DNA of 64,000 nucleotides from Manis javanica (lineage: Eukaryota > Chordata > Mammalia > Pholidota > Manidae), in the NCBI RefSeq assembly GCF_040802235.1, contig NC_133156.1, positions 182,292,351 through 182,356,350 on the forward strand. Direction: 5' to 3'. The translations under genes were made by a program, and so were the position numbers. Shown piece by piece: positions 11,505-22,083 of this stretch. Below the pieces are notes generated by a model. The model did not search any database. It had not been told where the DNA came from and was given only the letters and a program-made list of their open reading frames with translations. How positions within the stretch are numbered: position 1 is the stretch's first letter; every line of letters starts with the position of its first letter.

Positions 11505-11712
11505 ATCTCCAGTGGGTCTCAGGATGTGGTCCCAAACCTACAACATCAGCATCACCTGGGAACTTGATAGAAATGCACATTCTGGGCCCCTACCCCAGAC
11601 CAGCTGAACCAGAAACTCTAAGGTGGGGGGGCTCAGAATCTGTGTTTTCATGTGACTCCTCCACTTCCCTAGGGATTCAGTTGCACACTCAAGTTTGAGA
11701 ACCTGGGCTGTC
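11505..11712 (-). mobile_element. MER5A-like hAT-Charlie element, antisense
   Basis: The reverse-complement MER5A order is clear: ACATCAGCATCACCTGGGAA (about 11542), a GAAATGCACATTCTGGGCCC phrase, AACCAGAAACTCTAAGG, and GCACACTCAAGTTTGAGAAC close to 11683. It is a short nonautonomous DNA transposon of eutherian age. Confidence 0.85.
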
Positions 11713-12364
11713 CTGGGACAAATCTTCACCACAAAAAGGAGACGTTTCTCTTCTGCTGCTCTTCCTGAGAGGAAGCTCCCGTGGCCCCTCTAGGGCTGAA
11801 CCCTCCCTCCTCCCCAGGAGTTGTTTCCGCCCATATGGACTCTTTAGCTCTTCAAGTTTATTGCCCACTCCCACCCCACGCAGGGCTGTGGGAGTGAAAG
11901 CCAGGTGGCTACATCTGCTGCCTTCTCCCCCTTTCCTCCAAACCCCCCGTCTCCTCCACCCCACTGCCTCCCAGTCTGGCCCACCACATGCATACTGTGT
12001 CCTCAGAGGAGCCAGTGTCACCCATGAAGAACATTCTGGACTGTGGGTCAGCTTGTGACCAGGGAACAGGGGTACCCAGTGCACCATCCCGGTTCAGTTC
12101 CTGTGGCTCCCATTTCTGCCCCAGAATCCTGTCCCTAGCAGTGCAGGGGGGCTACATGAAGCCATTGGCCTTGTACTCGGCTCCTTTAGGTTGAGATGAA
12201 AGGGCTGGTATGCATTGTAGACAAATTCGGTTGTGTGCTGGCTGCCTCCTGGGATGGGACAGCTTCTTTACTCCTAGGGAGCTCATATGACAATGTTACA
12301 TCCAGAGTCCGTTTTCTTTAAAACTACAAGCAACAGCCACCCACTGAACATCCCCAACTTACAG
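11713..12364. other. Unannotated unique sequence
   Basis: GC-rich to 12200, then a neutral stretch. The 132-codon minus-strand frame (11689-12087) overlaps plus-strand frames and has no domain. No repeat was recognised. Confidence 0.4.
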
Positions 12365-12443
12365 CAGAGAGCCAGCTAAGAGGTTGTCAAAGGCAGCCTT
12401 TTGCTGACCCTCTGGTTCTGAACTCCCCCCGACAGCAGGTCAA
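12365..12443 (+). repeat. Local direct duplication, copy 2
   Basis: This 79-bp copy matches 11413-11485, 952 bp upstream. The shared core TTGCTGACCCTCTGGTTCTG is identical in both. This copy carries an extra TTGTCA near its 5' third. Confidence 0.85.
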
Positions 12444-12859
12444 GGTACTCCTTGGTGGAACTCTTGCTTCATGGGGCTCTGGGCAGAGTCCTTTGGGAGG
12501 CACTGAGAGGGGTGTAGGTTGTTCCTGCCAGTTACGCGCCCTCCTCTCTTGTGAGCATTTGGCTAAATACCAAATTTTTTCATGTCAGGTTTTTCGTTGC
12601 TTTTTAGCATTTTGCCTTCATCTCCAGTGAGTGATGAAGTTATGTTTGCTCCAACTGTCCACATTGGGTGGGGGTGGAATGCTCGGGGCTATAGTGGCCG
12701 GGGCCAGAGAGAAGGGGGTCACAGTCCAAGCCCTCAGACTAGCAGGCCGAGCAGGCTGTGTGTGAGCATGTGCACGGCTAACTGCCTGCTGCTGGCAAGT
12801 TCAGAAAACTGGGGATTCTTGCCCAAGTGCCATCACTGAAAGACCGTGTCTCTGAGGGA
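12444..12859. other. Unannotated unique sequence
   Basis: I see no gene or repeat here. One 85-codon plus-strand frame (12582-12839) has no recognisable motif. Confidence 0.4.
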
Positions 12860-12970
12860 GTCAGTTAGTCTCTTTGGGGCTCAGTTTACTTGTCTGACAA
12901 ATGAGACAATACTAGCTCTGCCTCCCCTCAGGACCAGTGTAGATATCAAAATGAGCTGGAATCTGAAAAT
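12860..12970 (+). mobile_element. MIR SINE (sense)
   Basis: The words TCAGTTAGTCTCTTTGGGGC, TCAGTTTACTTGTCTGACAA and ATGAGACAATACTAG give the MIR order 'CTCTGTGCCTCAGTTT...AAATGAGGATAATA'. Partial and decayed. Confidence 0.65.
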
Positions 12971-13039
12971 ATTGATGGTTACATAAAACAAGTTACAAAA
13001 GGGTCATTGCCTCGTTCTTGAAGGAGCCAGCTGTGGCTT

Positions 13040-13140
13040 TCTCATGTTTTGTATTCCCCAAAGCACCTGGCACAGCCCAGGACAGGTGGTCAATCAGTAC
13101 TTACTGAATGGATGAAATAGAAGACATGGTCCCTGTCTCC
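13040..13140 (+). mobile_element. L2 3' end (sense)
   Basis: CAAAGCACCTGGCACAGCCC, then GGTGGTCAATCAGTACTTAC and TGAATGGATGAA, is the L2 terminal order. Short fragment. Confidence 0.6.
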
Positions 13141-13214
13141 AAGGAACTGAAGATCTAGCTGGCGGATGGTGGTAAGGATGAGAAACATGCAATGGAAGAA
13201 ACTTAAGAAGAGCA

Positions 13215-14589
13215 GAGAGCCGCCCTTCTTCACTCAGACACCTCTGATTTTGAATTTGTGTGCTTTCACAAGGCCAGAGAGGAATTGGACCCTGCTGATG
13301 GGCGCATGTGCTGAGCAAACTCCTGGTGGGAACAAGATAATAATAATAGGTCCTCCCAGCCTCTGAGTGCAGTTGTGTCCCAGCTGGCAGACGGAGCGCT
13401 GTACTCTTTGGCAATACCCAATTGCATGGGGGCAGTTTGCGTGCCAATCACAAGTGAACTCTGACCTCATCACTGAAGCAGCCAGTATCTTTCTTTGACC
13501 ATGCTTTGTTAAGGGATGATGTTCAGGGTGACTTCATGTATTTAAGGAACATAAAGTTTTATTTCATTAAGACGAGACCTCTACTGGCCTCCCTCTGCCT
13601 CCTCCCAAGCAGCTCAGAGCCACTCCATTTTCTAATAGACTTGGGGACAAAGAGCATGCAACCAACCCAATCTCATCATGCCCAGAGGAGGGAACTTGGG
13701 CTCCCTTGACAGCAATCAGGGGGCCCTTGGGCCTGGCAGAGAGCTGCTCGCTGTTGGGGACCTGGGCTAGCCACTGGCCCTTCCTGGGCCACAGTTGCCC
13801 TGACAAGATGAAGGGGTGGGCTAAATGAGCTTCCGAGTAGATGCCTACCACACAACCCTCCTGGCCCTTGGCTGAGGAGGGCCTCAGCCCGGGACAGTGT
13901 AAGAGCAGGCTGCTGCCTCCCCTGCCCAGAGCTCTGGCTTGGAGGGGACATGGGCTCCACAGGCTGGAGGCAGAGGTGGTTCGGGTTGTTTTGTCCCTCT
14001 CTCCCAGCCTCAGACACTTGGGCCAGACTCCCTGGGGGACTGGCCTCAGGCAGAAGGGGTGTCCAGTTGAGCCCCGCAAGCAGGGGTGGGCAAGAGTGAT
14101 CTAGACACAGGCAAACGCCGAGCCTTGGTGTGGTGGCTGGGAGGCGAGAGCCCAGGTCCCTGCTGGAGAGAGGATGACAGTGGGCAGTGTGGGGATGCAG
14201 TGGAGGGACAGGTGTAAAGGCTTTCAGGTCCAGGGAGAGGGGCTCAGTCTTAACTGGTAGGAGGGAGTCACTGCAGGCTGGCAGCAAAGGCAGGCTGTGA
14301 TGAAGGTTCTTCCCCCCACTGATCTGCAGCCACTCAGGTGAGGTGGGCTGAGGGTGGCAGAGTCTCCAGGTGGGAGCCCTGCCAGGGCTGACTGCAGTGG
14401 CTCAGGGCTGCAGGCAGGAGGGTGGAAGGCCAGAGCTGTGAGTCCCACTAAAAGTCAGAATTGCTAACAGGGTGCAGCAAGAAGGTCCCTGGGGAGACCC
14501 CTCTGCCCTGAAATATCCCAGGTAATTGACATTCAAGAGCCCACCCTCCTAGAGTTCCTAAAAGGCCCTGGGGACTGCGTGAGACATCC
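13215..14589. other. Mostly unannotated GC-rich sequence
   Basis: A weak sense MIR-like phrase lies near 13740-13845. The overlapping minus-strand frames of 170 and 203 codons (13567-14287) share the same GC-rich DNA in different frames and have no domain. I treat both as chance. Confidence 0.4.
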
Positions 14590-14720
14590 ACATCTAGTTT
14601 CCTTACGTATCTTCAGACAGCCCCACAGTGCTGGTCTTGCTGTCCTCATCTCATGGGCGAGGAAACCAGGACTGGAACTGGCAAAGTAGCTGCAGCTTGT
14701 ATGCTGGGAAGCATTTGAGG
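14590..14720 (-). mobile_element. Possible MIR, antisense
   Basis: CTGTCCTCATCTCATGGGCG followed by AGGAAACCAGGACTGG resembles the reversed MIR centre ('CCCATTTTACAGATGAGGAAACTGAGG'). Weak match. Confidence 0.4.
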
Positions 14721-15054
14721 CAGGTTCTGAACGCCTACCCGTCTAACTCAAGCCCCCGCCCTTTCCAGGGCCCTGATGCCTGCAGTGACCCACACCCCAC
14801 CCTGGCCTCCCCCTGTCTCCAGGCCCAGAGGTGGCATGGGCATAGGCTCCCAGGGAGCGTTTGGGCACACACTGGGCAGATGGCCTTGTGCTGGACCCCA
14901 GCTCCAGAGGGAAACTGGCCTCGTTAAGGGGGAGGGGTGGGCCTGGGCCTGGCAACGGCCCTGCTGAGTTTCCGGGTCTGGGAGGAAGGGGAGAACGGAT
15001 ATGCTCAGCCCCAAACCCACACGTGCTCCGTCCTCCACACCCTTGCTCAGACTC
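14721..15054. other. Unannotated GC-rich sequence
   Basis: Five overlapping open frames (63-142 codons) occur on both strands, as expected for GC-rich DNA. No gene was recognised. Confidence 0.4.
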
Positions 15055-15240
15055 TGCCTTCCACCAGAGCTGCTGTTTTCTGGCTGAGCTTCTGGGCAAG
15101 TCTCCTCACATATCTTCACACCTGTTTCCTCTAGTTCAAAGTGGGGTGAAGAACAACTGAGTGCGGTTGCAAGCAAATAAGATAATACGGGCTAAGTGCG
15201 TATCATAGTGGAGTTATTATTATCTGCAGTTCTCACCATT
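15055..15240 (+). mobile_element. MIR SINE (sense)
   Basis: CTTCTGGGCAAGTCTCCTCA, then CACACCTGTTTCCTCTAG and a GCAAATAAGATAATACGGGC phrase, follow MIR order. The end AGTGGAGTTATTATTATCTG is the MIR 3' end. Moderately decayed. Confidence 0.65.
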
Positions 15241-15475
15241 TCCCCTTGTCCACCTGATACACATTCCACACATCATTTAAAGCCCAGGGTAAACACCTTC
15301 TCATCCCTCTTGGCAGACTCTGTTTTCTTTGATTTCTGTCCTGCTAGAAGCATGGTAATGGCTTCATGGCATGATTTAAGATGGCCTGGCTGTAGCCAGC
15401 AGAGGATATGTCTGTCCTAGACAGTGAGCCCCTGAGGGCGGGGGCCGTACTGGTCTCCCAGGCTTGGGAGGGAAC
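15241..15475 (+). mobile_element. L2 3' region (sense)
   Basis: TTTAAAGCCCAGGGTAAACA, then CACCTTCTCATCCCTCTTGG, then CCTAGACAGTGAGCCCCTGA and GGGCGGGGGCCGT gives the L2 3'UTR order ('CTCCTCCAGGAAGCCTTC...TGAGCTCCTTGAGGGCAGGG'). Confidence 0.55.
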
Positions 15476-15799
15476 AGTCCCAGATTCAGGCACTCAGGCC
15501 AATGTCACCCTGGCTCCTCTTCTCTCTCAAAGGAAAGGCCTCTAGTCTCAGGCTTCCTTTCTTCAAGATCGCCTGCTTCCTCACCTCTGAGATGGGCCAC
15601 CTGTGGCCCCAGTTACTATTCTTTATTTTGCTGGCTCTCTCTCACTGCCTGATAATGCAGACCACTCCCTTCTCCTAGAGAGTAATTTCTCCTTTTGTGT
15701 GTGTCACCACTTTCCCAGTGGGAAATGAGCAGAAGTGATGGGGGTGGGGGGCACTCTAGGCCCGGCCCTGAGAACCTCCCCCATGATCTTCCATCCTGG
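15476..15799. other. Unannotated unique sequence
   Basis: I recognise nothing in this stretch. Confidence 0.4.
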
Positions 15800-15995
15800 C
15801 TGTGTCTTCAGTCCAGCAGAGAGCTCTGCAATCATGAAGTCGGCAGATTCTAGAACCCTGAATCACGCTAGGAGGAGATGCGCTCATTCGGCAATGCTTG
15901 CATTGCACTGCTATAGCAGAGAGAATAAACTCTTATTTCTGTTAAGTCATTTCAACTTGGGGGTAGTTTATTACCACAGTACTCTACCCTGATTA
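15800..15995 (+). mobile_element. 3' part of an old LTR (MaLR-like)
   Basis: AGAGAATAAACTCTTATTTC, TGTTAAGTCATTTCAACTTG, then GGGGGTAGTTTATTACCACA and a GTACTCTACCCTGATTACT end follow the layout 'AATAAA...TTAAGCCACTGAGATTTGGGGGTTGTTTGTTAC...AGCATAACCTAGCCTATCC' of mammalian LTR termini. Family uncertain. Confidence 0.5.
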
Positions 15996-16129
15996 CTACA
16001 ATCCCAAGGGCACTTATGCAGCTTATATAGATATATGTTGCAGGAATATAAATATAAATAGCTAAGGAAATCCAGCAGGGGCAAAACAGATTAGGGAGGC
16101 AGGATGAAGTCAGGGGTATAGAAGTCGAC

Positions 16130-16237
16130 AGATCTCACAAATCTTATAGAAGTCAGTGAGAGAAAGCATAATATTCCAATAGAAAAAAAGAGACAACAGC
16201 TCTGAACAGGTAGCTTGCAAATGAGTTAACCTCAAGG

Positions 16238-16276
<39 letters not shown>

Positions 16277-16560
16277 ACATGCTCCTGAGGTAATCAGGGA
16301 AATGCACTTTAAAGAAACAATGAGATACTGCTTCACACTCTTTGGCTTGGCAAAAACTAAACATTATGATGATATACAGCATTGGTGAGGAGAAGGAGAA
16401 ACAGGAACCGTGGGGTACCTTATGGTAGTGTAAATAGCTACAACCTCCTTGGACAATAATATGAGAATATCTAGTAAAGTTGAAGACGGACATTCCCTCT
16501 ATCCAACTATTCTATAGAAACTCTTACACTTATGCATAACTGCTACAGATAGGATGCTAA
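16130..16560 (+). mobile_element. Old L1 (L1M) ORF2 3' fragment, sense
   Basis: AATGCACTTTAAAGAAACAA then TGAGATACTGCTTCACACTC is the usual L1 ORF2 'aatgcaaattaaaaccacaatgagataccactacacac' text, followed by the 'ACCTCCTTGGACAATAATATG' equivalent of the 'tttggcagtttcttaaaaa' region. It corresponds to 31336-31560 of the younger L1 in this window. Interrupted by an AT microsatellite. Confidence 0.75.
16241..16272. repeat. (AT)n microsatellite
   Basis: Sixteen uninterrupted AT units lie inside the old L1 fragment. A minus-strand frame reads it as a YI repeat, which has no coding meaning. Confidence 0.95.
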
Positions 16561-18639
16561 TTTGAGCCTAGGCTCCCTGCAGCCAAAACAAAGAGGAGCA
16601 GATGATTAATTAAAGGTTCTCAATGCCTATATAATAAGAAAGTAGACCCACAGCTCTGACTTTTTGGCTGTAAGGTCAGAGAGAAAACTTTGACTCCTGG
16701 AAGCAAGGTGTCCTTTAATAGACATGATCTTAGGCAACATCCCCATAATACTAAATTGTATACAACTTTCTAAGTTTCAAAGCATGTATAACAATTATAT
16801 GGAACTTACTATTGATTATAGGGATGAAATACAAACTGAGACCCAAAAGGCAATTCAGGAACAGCAATTATAGGAGAGCCCAACGTCATGTGATCCGAGT
16901 ATGTGCTCTCCCAGGGCGTAGGACAGCCTGGCCTGATTCGGGGATGAGATTTTTTAATACCACCAGGACCTCTGTCCCCTTCCCACCCATAATGACTATT
17001 TCTCCAAATCAAGCTTTTCAATAGAGTTGAGTAGCAGAGAGTCCAGGTTACAATTTCAAACAAGCAACCAGAGTAAAAATAGCCTCTGCTGTTGACTTGA
17101 GACAAAACCATGAACTTTGCTGATGACATAGACAAGAAGATTGCTGTCTTTTTGTGAAAATTAAGGAGTCCTTACCAGGAACACCCCTAATCCAGAGGTG
17201 TGTGGAGAGAGTCTAGGTAAACAGAAGAAAATAACGTCAAGAAATGCACGTAAATGCAGCTATGGTTAGTTCCTGATCACAAAATTTTGGCAGGTGCCTT
17301 TTTGTAGTCAAAAGGGAAATGGACAATGCCTACAGAGTTCTACTTTATAATGTTTCCCTGTGGGGGCTCCCTGACTTAGTCCTGATAGGTCCAGGCCACT
17401 TCCAGGGGCACGGCTTTGGTGGCTCCTGAGGAAAGCTTAGAGCTCCTAGAGAGCACATCCTGTGTCACCAGTCTTTCTGGTGATCGTGACTAAAGCTACG
17501 CACCTGACCCAAATTCCTCCTATTCCAGAGGGTGAGGAGGGGCCCGGAAATCAGTCCTCCTTTATCCCATTTCAAAAAGGGGTTCTCTGTCGGATGGCCA
17601 CGTCTGTTATACCCAGAGTGGTGGGGCAGCCATGGTAGTTCTCAGGACACACCGGAGTCATACCAGCACTACGCGGTCAGCTCCCAAGTAGTTTTTGCCT
17701 CAGAGTCAAAGGCCAGGACAGTGATACCCATTCTGGGGAGAGGGAGGAGAGTGTGTAGCTGCTGCTTCTGTTGGGTGGAATGGTGTGACAGGGATCAGTG
17801 TGGGGAATTGTCGTCATCCCAGGTATGAAGCTTGTAGAGGAGGAAGCTGCCGCTTCTTGCTTAACTTGGAAACGGCAGGCTGGTGGGTCTGATACTTAGA
17901 GCAGAGGAGTTGCCTCTTCAACGGGAACCAGAGACTCCACTTTGGGTTCAACCTGTGGGTACCCACCCAGGAAATGGAATAGACAGTTTGCAGAAATTTG
18001 GGCCTACCACTTAGGGTAAGACCTCTGGGTTGCAAAGAGGTCCTCTAGTACCTTTCCTCAGTTCTAGGAGACAATCTTTAATCAGGGGCATCCCCAGGTA
18101 GAAAGATGTGTTGGGCTCCACTCAGGGCTCTGTGCCAGTTCTGTGTGCCCATCCCTCAGCTTTCAGGAGTCTCACTCCTTAGAGTTTGCACCTTTGAAGG
18201 CTACTCTTGGGTCACTGGTGCCACTTCACCCAGACTCCTAGAGATCTGTAAATGCCGAGTTTCTATCCCCATGGGCAGACTGAAGCTAAAGCCTGACTGG
18301 TGGAAAAATATAGAAGCCTGGTTTTCTTTTCTCCAGGAGGATAAGCTCTGTGGTGTAATTTAGGCTCCTGAGCTCCCTGCAGGATCAGGTAGGGCTGGTC
18401 CTTCACCTGAAATCGCACCATTCCTTAGCTTCCCCTGTCCCTGTCCCAGTGCCCCAGTACCTTCACTGCTTTCTCCAGGGAGCACTGTCTTGATGAGCTG
18501 CTTCCCCAGGAATCCCCTCTCTGGGGCCTGGTGTAGGATGGAGGAGGAGACCTGGGCTTGCACCAACTTTCCCCGACTCCAGTCCTCTCACTGTACTTGG
18601 GTCAAGCACAGCAGGATCTGGGGGGTCTTTATTCATCAG
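16561..18639. other. Unidentified block, possibly an old antisense ERV
   Basis: About 2 kb without a match I can name. Several minus-strand frames are longer than the plus-strand ones (for example 16809-17135 and 18360-18566), and the sequence runs into the antisense frame described next. An ancient LTR element on the minus strand is possible, but I cannot show its ends. Confidence 0.3.
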
Positions 18640-19449
18640 CAGCCCTTCATGATGAAGCCACAGACCTCCTCTGAAATCTGGGACAACTGGCTGGGGGTTT
18701 GGGCTTTGGAGAACTGAGTAGCTCATAGAGTGACTGAGATGCAATGCATCCTGGCAACGGGGCTTCCTTTGCTGTATTCCTCCAGTGCTGCCGTAGTCGG
18801 ATTTCCAGGGGAGTTTTGGCTTCCCAGAGAACCTCGTAAAACAAGAATGTTATAGCCAGAGTATCTGCTGCCCAGATAGGAGAAATCAGGCTGAGATCAA
18901 GTGGTCCCCATCAGTGGCATGCAGCCACAGGGAAAGCACTCCAGGAGAGGGGCAGCAGTGACAATCTGTTCCCCCCTCAGGCTGTAGGATGGTCCCAGCT
19001 CCCTCCAGTGTCTTCACAAGCACCTGACCGTCCTGCCCAGGTCGCCCAGCATGGATGCGAGGTTGCCTATGGGCAGAGGGAATTCATGGATGGAAGGGCC
19101 CCCTCTGAACCCTCTGGAAGCCCATGTCACAGATTCAGCGGCTATTGCATCATTGAAGACATCAGCCCTTTGGCTGAACTGCGAGCCAATTTCCCGTCAA
19201 CATATACCATGGACTGCTGTTGAGCAATCAAGTGTCATTTGGATCGGATGGCCCCCTTCAGTCACAGTGACTTTCCCAGAGGTGTGGCCCATAGGGAAGC
19301 AGACTTTGAAGGCAGCTTGCCCACAGATGGGGTCCAGCCAGAGCCTTCCTGAGAAGGCATCAGCATTCCCGGCAGCCAGGTCATTTCCAATTAGTATGGT
19401 AAACGGGTGTGCTGGATAGGAGAGCTCAAAGGGGTCTCTAGCTGCGACC
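18640..19449 (-). pseudogene. Degenerate antisense coding-like segment, unidentified
   Basis: Read on the minus strand from 19449, one frame runs 270 codons with only four internal stops (at about 19199, 19016, 18899 and 18725) and no frameshift needed. It then ends in tandem TGA TGA near 18638. All stops are TGA, which fits CGA-to-TGA decay. An acceptor-like pyrimidine tract with CAG precedes it at about 19450-19475. Composition looks protein-like (a stretch reading FSKAQTPSQLSQISEEVCGF). I cannot assign a family. It may be a gene-derived pseudogene, a retroelement remnant, or chance. Confidence 0.35.
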
Positions 19450-20035
19450 CTGCAATGAAGGAACCTCTCTTGAGCAGAAACAAAGGAAAGTAGGCACTTA
19501 AACTGGTCCTGTTGGGTTGAGTCAAGTACCCAGCATGCTCCAGTGGCAGGGTGACTTGTCAGTTAGTGACCAGTAAAAGCTGAAAATCCAAGGATCTTAC
19601 AGAGTGCTGGCTTGGAAAGGAAGAGCTGGACCTGGGGATCCACATGCAGCTCCCCCACATTCTAATCCTGCCCTTTCCCTGCCCTTCTCTGAGCTGGGCA
19701 CAGCCCTCCCCCTCACATCCAGAACCACTTCCTCCCTCACCTCAGAGGAAAAAGCCCTGCATGCTTCCCAAGGCTACAGTGGCCTTCTGTTCCAAGAACT
19801 AGCACCTCAGTGCCTCCATGGAGCCCCCATGCCAGCGCTTGGTCTGTGAGCTCGTGTCAGTTAGTGTTTTAAGCCTGTAAGGGTAATTTTATTCTTGGGG
19901 CAACACACAGGTCCTTGCTCCCCACCTCCCCCTGCTGAGGTCTGGCCTCTGCCCTGTCCCCTCACTTCACCAAAAGGGCTCACACTGAGGTCCTCGGTGT
20001 CCTCTGCCATCAGTGGTGGAGGCCTCTCAGTCATT
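19450..20035. other. Unannotated unique sequence
   Basis: No repeat or gene was recognised between the coding-like segment and the L2 copy. Confidence 0.4.
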
Positions 20036-20640
20036 AGTGCATTGGCCTATCTCAGCCTTAGATGCTACTGGACATGTCTTCTTCTTGACACTGTCTTCTC
20101 TGTGCCCCTCTCCCTCTGGCCATTCCTCCCCCAATCCTTTGCAGGCCCTGTGTCCTCTGCTTTTGGCCTGCGCCCCTCTCTCACTCCTCTCACTCTCCAA
20201 GGACAGGTGTGGCTGGGCTGTGGCCTCTCATCCATGACTATCTCTGTGCCATGGACTCCTAGTACTCCCTTCTGAATGCCCAGCTATGTCCCTACTAGAC
20301 ATCTCCTCAGGAATGTGGCAAAGTCTTGGCCAACTCTTTTACCCAAAACTGTACCATCCTATTCCCTTTTCCCCCAAACACGCTGTTCCCCAGGTGAACC
20401 CATCATGACCTGGCTCTTTCTCCCCAGCACTCCCAGGGTAGTGGACAGCATCACTGGTCATGAAGGTGCTCACACCAACCAACCTGGCAGCTGCTCCCAC
20501 CGCTTTGCCCTACACAGAGCCCTGTCAGTTTTTCCTACACCCTACTTGTTTTGTCTGCCCTTTGTTTCTGTAGCCAGGGCCTGGGCTCTGCTCAGACCTC
20601 ATCATCACCTTCCAGCCCCCTGCCCAGACTTTTGCCTGAT
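20036..20640 (+). mobile_element. L2 LINE fragment (sense)
   Basis: GCCATGGACTCCTAGTACTC, then CCTACTAGACATCTCCTCAG, then a CCCTTTTCCCCCAAACACGC phrase and GACCTCATCATCACCTTCCA follow the order of L2 ORF2 end to 3'UTR ('CTAGTGGACATCTCC... AACTCATCATCTTCCCCCC'). Heavily mutated and not coding. Confidence 0.5.
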
Positions 20641-21595
20641 TCTCAGAAGTGGGATGGCTGTTCCTTGAGGGAGAACAAGGCAGAGCTGAGATGGGCCCTG
20701 AGCCTAACTGCTCATAAGGCTGGGCCTAAGTTAAGGTCCCACAGTCCACCTGGAGCAGCGTGAGGCTCCCCTTGATGGCTGTGTGCATCCAGAAGCCTTT
20801 CTCCCAGGCACTCAGTACTAGAGCATCTCAGCCTGGTGGCTACACAGCGCTACATCCTTAGGGACCTGTCTGGAGGCTGCAGGAGGAAAATGGGGGTTTC
20901 CCAATTGGAAGATGCATATGGCCCTACACAGAGCTCTAGGCAGCTGCAGTGCCTGCTCGGGGAACGGAAAGCCTCGCCCTGCCTGTCCCCCTCACAGGCT
21001 TCCCCCTGCAGGAACACCGACCCCACCAGACCGCTGCTCCAGCCACTCCAGATTCTCCACATTGATGGTTTTAAAATTCCTGAACTGCTGGCCCAACTAC
21101 CAAATGGCCAACTTCCTGGGAAAAGAGCACATCCTCCCCTGTATCTCGCTCTGAAACAGATGAAGCTGTGGCCTCTGGAGGGAAGTGAGTCAGTCCTCTG
21201 GGCATTGAGAGAGGCTGCCTGTGTGGTTTATCTCGGGGAGTGGCCTTGCCCCCAAATACCCCGACTTGGTGCAGAGGCACTAGCACCCCCAGTAATTCTT
21301 GATTTCTCTGGGGAAAACACCCCACAGGATAAGAAGCCTCACAGTCTCATTTTCTCCCATGACTAGCTCAGGGGAGAAACGGAGGGTGGCCTGAGGGTAA
21401 ACAGGAGGGTGGAGAGGCAGGGTAAGCACCCCCAGGGACCTGCAGGCTAAGGGGAACGCAATGTGGACATGCCCTGGACCCCTGGGAAACAGCGCTGGAG
21501 AGAAGCCCTGGGGCCTGCAGGCGTGGTGAACCAGCACGGTGGCCTGGGGGAGGGGTGGGAGGCCAGTGGGAGACAGGCTTTCAGACTTTCAGGGA
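20641..21595. other. Unannotated unique sequence with one 176-codon frame
   Basis: A plus-strand frame runs 20836-21366, the longest non-repetitive frame in this part. It has no signal peptide, no domain I know, and frames on both strands overlap it. I see no promoter, Kozak-like context or splice structure that would support a gene. Confidence 0.35.
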
Positions 21596-22083
21596 ACGTA
21601 AATTTTACCCCCGGCTACTTTCTCTGGGATTTATTTCTCGGTGAACTTGAGACTTTGCCTAATTACGTTTGGGTCTCTTTCAAAGCACATAAATTGCATC
21701 CAGTTCTTCTGCCTCCTTCTTAGGAATAAATTGTCCTTGTGCATGGAGAGATCTGGGGGAGAGAGTGAGACTTTATTAATTCAACACAGAACTCTGTTCC
21801 CCTGCCCTCCCCTCTGCCCCCATTGAATAATAAAATAATGAAGATTTGACTTGGACAAGGATGTGTGGATAAATATATTGGTGACATGAATGGAAATGGA
21901 TTTATTACATAAACAGGAGACTTCATCAATTTAAACCTGGCCTCCTTTCAATACGCATAAATTACATTTTCTTTTCCTACCAGTTTGCTGTTTTTTAAAA
22001 AAAAATTAAAAACCGGATTTATCGGAATTGAGATTTCGCTAATTTATTTCACGGAGCCTCGTGCTTCCTCCTTCTGCCCAACT
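21596..22083. promoter_or_regulatory. Candidate conserved regulatory element with repeated module
   Basis: AT-rich, non-transposon DNA set in GC-rich surroundings. A module starting GGATTTAT occurs at 21627, 21898 and 22015, with a partial copy at 21867. Copies 1 and 2 share GAGACTT, AATT, GG-CTC-TTTCAA and CATAAATT-CAT in the same order. Copy 3 shares GGATTTAT, CGG, TTGAGA, TTT-GC and CTAATT with copy 1. Homeodomain-type TAATTA/TAATT cores and several surviving CpGs are present. Function as an enhancer is inferred from texture only. Confidence 0.4.

Noticed and set aside
13567-14287. Overlapping 170- and 203-codon minus-strand frames
   Set aside because: Two frames of the same GC-rich DNA are both open, which points to composition rather than coding.
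16241-16272. YI-repeat peptide on the minus strand
   Set aside because: It is the translation of an AT dinucleotide microsatellite.
20836-21366. 176-codon plus-strand frame
   Set aside because: No known domain, no convincing start context, and frames on both strands overlap it. Worth a BLASTP, but I cannot support it as a gene.
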